From positions 25,260,378 through 25,324,377 of the forward strand of contig OW387139.1 of the NCBI GenBank assembly GCA_936440205.1: DNA of 64,000 nt, written 5' to 3'. Below, one piece after another: positions 58,801 through 64,000 of the stretch. The notes below the pieces were generated by a model that was not told the DNA's origin, did not search any database, and worked only from the letters and a program-made list of their open reading frames with translations. Both the position numbers and the translations under genes were made by a program. Position 1 is the first letter of the stretch. Each line of letters begins with the position of its first letter. This DNA is from Lepidonotus clava. Taxonomy: Eukaryota > Annelida > Polychaeta > Phyllodocida > Polynoidae.

Positions 58801-61800
58801 AGGTGAGGGTCAAATAGTGGCAGTTGATGGTGGGTAGTGACACATGAGGCTTGATAGTTACAGGTGAGGGTTTGTAGTAGCAGTGATGCGGGTATACCGC
58901 ATTCGAGAGATGCCCAGTGGGCATCACCATGTTGAACAAAGGAGAGTCCTCCACAGGAGGCTTGATAGTTACAGGTGAGGGTTTGTAGTAGCAGTGATGC
59001 GGGTATACCGCATTCGAGAGATGCCCAGTGGGCATCACCATGTTGAACAAAGGAGAGTCCTCCACAGGAGGTGGCACAAAAGCAGTCAATATATTGTTTA
59101 TAAACTGATTTGACTTCATCATCAATACTATAAATAAGATCTCTATAATTCAATTGGGGACGGGTTGGTCGACTTTTGAACTCTCAATCACAAGGAATTT
59201 AGAGAATTCCAGACGAAAATCTGTTGAATGTTGGGAAATCCAGCAATTTATAAATGCAATCATTGGGATTCAACCCCTTCAGCCATCCTTTTCTGAAGGT
59301 ATATAATAAAATTCTATGCAAATATTGAAGATCTAAGCTTTCAAATGGTGCAAAGTATTTCAAAACAATACTGTTATGAGCTGAGATATTGTTTTTTATG
59401 AAAGCTACTTTACATAAACAAGAACCCCCTAATTTTACATATCCTTTTTATTGCAGTGTTTTTGCAGCTTGAATTGGACCATAAACCTGTGGCAAACAAG
59501 AGTTAAAAATTCGACTAAGCTTACCTCTGCTGTCTTATATCTGAATGTCCCTAGAATATCAAGAAGTTCTGTGTTTCCTACCTGGTTACCGTGGTAGCTA
59601 TAGCAGTGGGTTTTATCAACTGTGATCAAATGGAAGCTGGTTCAGTATGTGACCTGTCACTTTGTGTGATAACCTTGGTTAATGTCAAACTCATATTCTC
59701 TATGTATGCTTCAAGAAAATTGGTATCCGTAATGATGTATCTAAGACAGATATGAAAGACAAAAAGAAAAATTCAAATACTCACATTTTCGCTCCGCCAG
59801 CAGCGTGCTTTGTAGGGGCACAAAGCATTCTTGTACTTGGGATGTTTGATGTACGGCCAGAGAGAAGATGGTGCCCTGTGAACTTTGGTTGCACCCTGAC
59901 TTGATAGTGCCCGTGATATAAGTTTAGCGTATTTACCATTTGCAATGCCTGTTCTAATGTCACAAGTGTTCAGTTTTGCTGATTCTGAATCTGGCTTCTC
60001 TTGTTTTCGTGTTGATGTTTCAGATAACTGATATTCATGTGCTTTTTCAATGCAATCTGCCCCCAATGGCCTATTCTTATTCAGCTTTGGAGTAGACGCA
60101 CATTTGGTACTTGAACAGCTTTCACTATCTGATAATGAAACAATATCCATATCCTCTTCCCATTTATTACCATTGCCATATTCTATACCAATATCTAATA
60201 ACGCATTGGTAGGTTCCGACTTTAGGGTACTATAAGATGATCCCGTGTCCTTTTTTGAGGTCGCTTTGAGAAAAGCTTTTCGGGTTGCAGTGCGGGACAG
60301 TCCCTGTGAGTCACACGTTTCACCAGGACTACCGTTTCCGTCACTTTCTTCAGACTCTTCTGCTGTGGTGAATACGTTTCTTTCAGCAACCTTTGCACCT
60401 GTTTTATTTTCCAATTTAAAAGAAATCTTGGCCTTGTTAATATCAGGATTATGAGCTCTTTCTTCTTGGGAATGTACTCCAAAACAATTTGCCAACACCT
60501 GCTTTTCTTTGCTTTCTGTTACATTATCTTTCGATAATTCTTCCATTGACTGAGAAGTATCCTTCTCCTTGTCTTTTTTAATCCGTGAATCTTTGCTAAA
60601 GGAAATTTCTCTCTTCTCATCAGACCTTTCCCTTGTGTTGTTTGTACCCACGTCTTTGGCCACATTCTTGATGCCACCTTCGACATGCTCGTTTTCCAGT
60701 ACGCTATTAGCCACCGTAGGAAGGACTGCTGCCAATGGCTTGAGGTACAACAAACTGTCCTTGCCATTCCCATATTTCCCCATTTCAGGTTTCGTGTGAG
60801 AGACCTTACCACGAGGTTCCGTTTTTGAAATCCTTTCAGACTCTTGATTCTCCTCCTTTATAGGAGTCAAGTCCTCATGTGTCACGTCATTTCTTCCATT
60901 CAGCTCATCGTACCTCTCCCAAGGTTTATTCTCAGTTGATGGTTGAGGTGTATAATCGTTGTCAGTCCTAATCCTTCTGTCTTGACCTTGTTTTTCAAAA
61001 ATATCACCCTTTTGATTCACTTCTCTTTTAATATTCCCTCTGCGGTGACTTGTTCTTTGAGCATGAACACCTTCATCCGAGCAAGTACTAGAATCTTGAA
61101 AGTGGAAGGACCTATTAGAGCCCTGGACAATAGGAAGATTATCATTATGTTTGGTCTGTCTTCTGATTCCCATTTTGTGACCAAACGTATTGTACGGCTG
61201 ACTTTCACGTGAATTGCCTTTGTACCTTTCCTCACCTGGATGCGATTGTCTGAAACCTATCCTTTCATCCTCATGGTAGTCTGAGCGTGATCCCATTTTC
61301 ACCTCGTTTTTGCCACTTACACGTTGCCATTCCCTGTGAAATTCTCCCTGTGTGTCTCTGCGATCAATTTCAGAGATACTTCTAGCTGATCTTGAAAACG
61401 GGTGTAACCGTCCTCTTTCCATGCTATCTGCAACCATGTCTAGCCTTCTATGCCACATACCCATTGGATCCTCATCTGCAAGTTCTTTATGGTCTTGTTC
61501 ATTGATAAAAGGCCCACCATTTGACATGTCCGACCTACTGTCGACATCGTCCCCAGGAAGAAATTGTCCAAGAATCTGGATGAGATTATTTGGATTCTCC
61601 AGGTCTAGATGCTCAATGATTTTTGGGAGAAGTGTTTCCCAAGCTTCAGGAACAGCCTCACCTATCATACTGCCCCAGTCACACCCTTGGAGTTCCAGTA
61701 ACTCTCGTAATGTCTCTTTTAAATTGTTTCTGAAAGGAGACATTTGATGGTATTCATGCTCATCACTCTGCTGTTCTGTACTTTTATATTGTAGCATATC

Positions 61801-64000
61801 TTTCAGTACAGCAATCTTGTGACAGCAATCCTCGCAAATCTCCGACATGCAGTAACGCCACTGATTTCCAACGCCTTTTGTGAATCCAAATTCATCTTGC
61901 ACGCTTTTCATTGTGATATACGTCTCATCTAAAGCGTTTAAAATGACCTGCAACTCCTTTCTCGATTTGCCATCATCTCTCCCTGAAGAAGAATAAAGTT
62001 TCAACTGTTCGTCATAGTCTGTAGAAATGGAAACATAGTTTGCCACAGCCGATGCAATGTTGAGCTCACTCAGCCTAATATTGGCTGATTCCATACTTAT
62101 AGTTTCCCCATCCCACTGTAAAAGAGTGGATTGACTTCTACACCGCTTATTGAACACAGAACTGAAGTTTCTTTTCATTTTGTACAGACGTTTATACCAC
62201 TGAAACGCTGTATTTCTGAGAGCCTCCGTGTTTTTATGTGAACCATTTTTCCAATAACTTACAAACTTGTAGAACTTTCCAAGTCTCATTTCAAGGAGGG
62301 TTTTACCTTCTGGCGTCTGCATCTGATGGTTTCTGCTGGCCATCTTGGAAAATGGTCCTGGATAGTCTAACCATTCTCCTGCTGTATGTGAGTTTTCAAT
62401 CGTTTTCTTATGAGAGTAAAATTGCTCAGACATCTTTGCGTGATCTTCATGTGATTTGTTATTCACATAAGAAATTGTGTGTTCAACATTCTCTCTGATA
62501 ACTCGAAGGTTTGCCTCAATAGATTGAGTAGTGTGTTCAAAATCATCTTGAATGTTTCCATCTCTTTGGTACTTCTTCTTAGAATCGGGGAAAGAAATAT
62601 TCTTTACCTGCTCATCAAAATCCTCTTCATCACTGGTAATGAGATCACAACCTTCTTGCAATGAATGAATTCCAAAGATGTTTTCTGTTGAGACACTGCC
62701 ACGAGCATCACTATTTTGACATGGGTCTTTTGAGTCCAAGCTAGTTCTTGACTGAGCGCTTGTAGCAATGCAAACTTCTTGATTAGAATCTTTTTTAGAT
62801 ACTGGTCCACCCACAACGACATACCGTCTTTCTTCATCCTCTGTGCCGTGGAGGCATTTGTTGATAACAGCTATTGTTTCTTTAACATCTGCTGGTGTCT
62901 TTTTTCGTAATGTAACCTTTATTTCGTTCTTTGAGTTTTCCACAACGTTTCTTTCTCGAGATAGAGGAACATGGGCTTCAGGAATAACAAATGGGGTCAC
63001 CCTGGTGCCCATAGATGTAATAACACGTCTCTTAGGTTCCACAGTTTGTTCTCTGACCTCAAAACTTTGACGACCTGCAGAATCAACTACATCATTGTAA
63101 GCACCAGGTATTCCTTCAGATATGCATTTTCGTCGCTTTTCAGGTAGACTTGACATGGGAAATATCTTCCGTTTGTGGTTTCCAACTTCGTGTACCTGAA
63201 CCTCCCTTTGCACTTTGTTCTGATTTCGGGAAGTCTTTTCTGCTTTCTCTTCCTCTTTGAGATCTTTAGATTTGTCTCCATCTTCTGCCATGCGTACAGT
63301 GTCTTCTCCATCCAGCTTGTTCAAGCCATTATGCTGCTTCTTAGATTGCATGTCGAGACTTGCAGTCATTCCGTCTTCTGTCGCCATCCCCTCTGTTCTG
63401 CAGTGTGCTGTTGATCTATCCGGTTTTTCACATTGAACTACTTCTGGCATCTTTTCTTTCATTCTTTGTTCGTCTTTCTCTGCCTTTGTCTCAGGTGGAC
63501 CCTGTTCTCCACCTTCGACGGCGGTAGGTTTATCACAGACTTCTGGATGACCAGTGGTTTGTACCTGACAGTCAAGACTAGGGTTTTGCGTCCCGCAATC
63601 ACCTGTGTCAGCAGCAAAAGCTGACCTATGATTCTGGGCTTCAAGAGGCGTTTCAGCCATTTTAGACTGTGTAAGAGAACCGTCTTCGTCGCTGCATAGA
63701 GAAGGATCTGCTACTAAATCTGAATGGGCTGTTCCATGCTCAGCTGCTCTCACTTCAGGTTCTGATGTAGAACGAGGTGTACTGGCATCAGCTATACCTA
63801 CTAAATTTGAGTCATTCTCCACTAACTCGCGAGCGTTGGCAAGGAAAGCAGAATTATTTGCTAGATTCTTGGATTCTTTGTGAGTTGGTGTTATGATTCG
63901 GTCCCCGCTTTCAAGGAAAACTATAGCATCAGAATATTCTTCTTGAATGGTGCTATCTAGATTAAAAGTCGGAGTTTTTGATATGATGTCGATGATCTTT
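46893..64000 (-). CDS. 3' part of a large CCCH zinc-finger protein, partial
   Basis: Two minus-strand exons: 64000 (window edge, frame still open) to 59785, and 47042 to 46893 with the stop. The frame continues upstream of the first start-like codon at 63822 with no stop, so the true start lies outside. At least about 1454 residues are visible. The strong donor at 59784 (GTGAGT) and the acceptor at 47043 are both phase 0, and joining them gives CPYKARCWRSENCWNAH, a C-x5-C-x5-C-x3-H finger followed by RPEELR. The rest is polar, charged and Ser-rich with a likely nuclear signal (LPEKRRKC). A more globular centre includes WLDYPGPFSKMASRNHQ and CMSEICEDCCHKIAVLKD. It is probably a nuclear RNA- or chromatin-associated protein; I do not recognise a named family. 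The 12.7-kb intron is almost all repeats. Confidence 0.8.
47043..48523. other. Intron sequence with a transposon-end signature and G-run
   Basis: AT-rich intron of the CCCH gene. CAGGGGCGGATCCAG at 47511 resembles a transposon end and is followed by an uninterrupted G tract of about 18 near 47541-47559. Nothing else recognised. Confidence 0.5.
48530..48806. mobile_element. hAT-like MITE, copy 2
   Basis: The left end is TAGAGATGCCACTTTTCC and the right end, inverted, AGTGTTGCCACTATAAG. GTATTG flanks both sides (48524-48529 and 48807-48812). The interior shares CCGGATTTCCGGATTT, GGCAACAGATAG and CGGATTTTTCATG with the copy at 8145-8604. Confidence 0.7.
49065..49225. repeat. Short-unit minisatellite (GTCATGGCATT-like)
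   Basis: About fifteen degenerate copies of a 9-12 bp unit, ATGTCATGG or TTGTCATGG. Confidence 0.85.
49226..49831. other. AT-rich intron stretch, nothing seen
   Basis: No frame, repeat or motif of note within the CCCH gene's large intron. Confidence 0.5.
49832..50653. mobile_element. TA-target MITE with a nested MITE
   Basis: The left end TAGAAGTTGTGCAGATG and the inverted right end TAGACCTTGTGCAGATG, each followed by GTCACAT, are flanked by TA (49830-49831 and 50654-50655). This fits a Tc1/mariner-type MITE. Short open frames inside do not look coding. Confidence 0.6.
50011..50340. mobile_element. 330-bp MITE nested in the TA-target MITE
   Basis: The ends are GGCGACCAAAAAAAATTCAC and, inverted, GGCGACCAAAAATCTTTCAC. 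Internal CACGAATCC and GGATTCGTG phrases fold back as well. A G-run before the left end hides any target duplication. Confidence 0.6.
51115..53205. repeat. Large foldback repeat, about 2 kb
   Basis: 51115-51305 is inverted at about 53015-53205 (GGGATTAATTGTAAAAGCAA against GGGACTAATTGTAAATGCAA). 52029-52195 is inverted at 52660-52830 (shared AGTCCACATTTTWATGTTGTGACA). Arms are perhaps 75-80% alike. The left arm has about 540 bp with no partner (roughly 51480-52020), suggesting an insertion. Inner arms are rich in AACGTTGC/ACAACCT phrases. No coding frame. Confidence 0.65.
53206..53879. other. AT-rich intron stretch with repeat traces
   Basis: It contains further AATGTTGCTGCAAT phrases (53770-53845) like those in the foldback arms. 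No gene. Confidence 0.45.
53880..56037 (+). mobile_element. Decayed Jockey-like LINE
   Basis: Reverse transcriptase pieces at 53913-54296 (GLLGRLPIFISNFLASRTF, LYVHDFVICYRSRQ in place of YVDD, ENGLKFSTNKT) are followed by thumb-like sequence to about 54700. An RNase H-like part (HRKFIIF, then FCWLPSYIRISG at about 55490) and a C-terminal part (RLWIGHTRLTHEHLLKSEG, LTVEHIILKCK) complete it. Many stops and frameshifts; an old, dead copy lacking its 5' end. A SINE-like element interrupts it at 55122-55367. Confidence 0.75.
55122..55367. mobile_element. SINE-like element inside the LINE
   Basis: About 246 bp, starting AACCTGTGCCCCCGACAGGG and ending in a CAAACAATCATC tail, flanked by the 7-bp duplication ATCTTCT (55115-55121 and 55368-55374). 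It splits the LINE's RNase H-like sequence. A second copy lies at 56038-56280. No clear tRNA-type box A and B was found, so it may be a LINE-tail-derived element. Confidence 0.7.
56038..56280. mobile_element. Second copy of the SINE-like element
   Basis: It shares CCTGTGCCCCCACCAGGGTC, AAAGGCCGGGTGTGTGGTTT and TTGTGTGGTTGACTGGACAT with 55122-55367 over about 240 bp, and ends in (CAAA)n. It lies directly at the end of the decayed LINE. Confidence 0.7.
56281..57351. other. AT-rich intron stretch, nothing recognised
   Basis: Short frames (for example 56754-56984) lack splice or motif support. Confidence 0.45.
57352..57530. repeat. Second block of the 60-bp minisatellite family
   Basis: Three diverged ~60-bp units with GATGGGAGGCCTGGAAGGGT and GACAGGSGGCAACTGACATG, related to 190-571 at the other end of the window. 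Confidence 0.8.
57560..57880. repeat. Pyrimidine-rich minisatellite
   Basis: Degenerate units such as CTGTCCCTCTTCCCATCCCC, almost pure C/T on the plus strand. Confidence 0.8.
57897..58845. repeat. ~1-kb minisatellite of 20-24 bp units
   Basis: Forty or so degenerate copies of GTAGTGACAGGTGAGGGTGG. Open frames on the minus strand over it (with repeating HLSLPT-like peptides) are artefacts. Confidence 0.9.
58846..59067. repeat. Exact 111-bp tandem duplication
   Basis: 58846-58956 and 58957-59067 appear identical. Each unit is a minisatellite edge plus about 75 bp of unique sequence (ATGCCCAGTGGGCATCACCA). Confidence 0.9.
59068..59784. other. Intron start of the CCCH gene with a possible cassette exon
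   Basis: Mostly AT-rich. A small in-phase candidate exon lies at 59525-59581 on the minus strand; nothing else is supported. Confidence 0.4.
59525..59581 (-). other. Candidate 57-nt cassette exon
   Basis: On the minus strand AACCAG precedes 19 codons (VGNTELLDILGTFRYKTAE) and GTAAGC follows, phase 0 at both ends. It would fit between the two CCCH-gene exons and place 19 residues between the second and third zinc ligands. The acceptor has a poor pyrimidine tract. Confidence 0.25.

Noticed and set aside
57897-58845. CRISPR-like array
   Set aside because: Units are contiguous, degenerate and of 20-24 bp with no unique spacers; it is an animal minisatellite.
59525-59619. A longer 95-nt version of the cassette exon with DKTHCYSYHG as the rest of a zinc finger
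   Set aside because: It needs a weak donor (GTATTT) at the preceding exon; the strong phase 0 donor joined to the last exon gives a better CCCH finger.

Overview
This is animal genomic DNA: genes carry GT-AG introns in consistent phases, and the spaces between them are full of transposons. The mix of extracellular modules (TSP1, laminin-G, Ig), Ngaro/DIRS-type tyrosine-recombinase retroelements, a spliced HARBI1-type transposase, SGNH-bearing LINEs and many MITEs suggests a marine invertebrate such as an amphioxus, hemichordate or lophotrochozoan. The species cannot be fixed from the sequence. No rRNA, tRNA, CRISPR or prokaryotic operon was seen.

Layout. 0-8.1 kb: a minisatellite-bearing MITE, a possible terminal exon of an upstream gene, an apparently intact five-exon HARBI1-like transposase (minus strand), and directly upstream of its start codon a 2.2-kb MITE with a second MITE nested in it. 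8.1-11.7 kb: hAT-like MITEs, a 5'-truncated LINE tail and a foldback element with a 34-bp hairpin. 11.7-19.4 kb: a broken tyrosine-recombinase retroelement with an SGNH hydrolase (minus strand), split by a nearly full-length LINE with an SGNH ORF1 (plus strand), all lying between perfect 31-bp inverted repeats.

21.7-44.1 kb holds the main gene. I could assemble 18 exons with matching phases on the plus strand. They encode a predicted type I membrane protein of about 2209 residues: signal peptide, two copies of a Cys module plus TSP1, two more TSP1, two laminin-G domains, one Ig domain, one membrane span, and a cytoplasmic tail of about 1300 residues with seven tandem repeats of about 113 residues. 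The intron inside its Ig domain carries a whole-looking Ngaro-type retroelement with split direct repeats (A1, ORFs, B1-A2-B2), itself inserted into a MITE.

46.9-64 kb: the 3' end of a minus-strand gene whose reading frame runs off the window. A giant exon (59785 to beyond 64000) splices across a 12.7-kb intron to a 150-nt last exon, and the junction creates a CCCH zinc finger. The intron is packed with MITEs, a foldback repeat, a decayed Jockey-like LINE with a SINE-like insertion, and about 1.7 kb of minisatellites.

The two host genes converge (plus gene ends 44126, minus gene ends 46893) and share no visible function. Most of the rest is a record of repeated transposon-into-transposon insertion.
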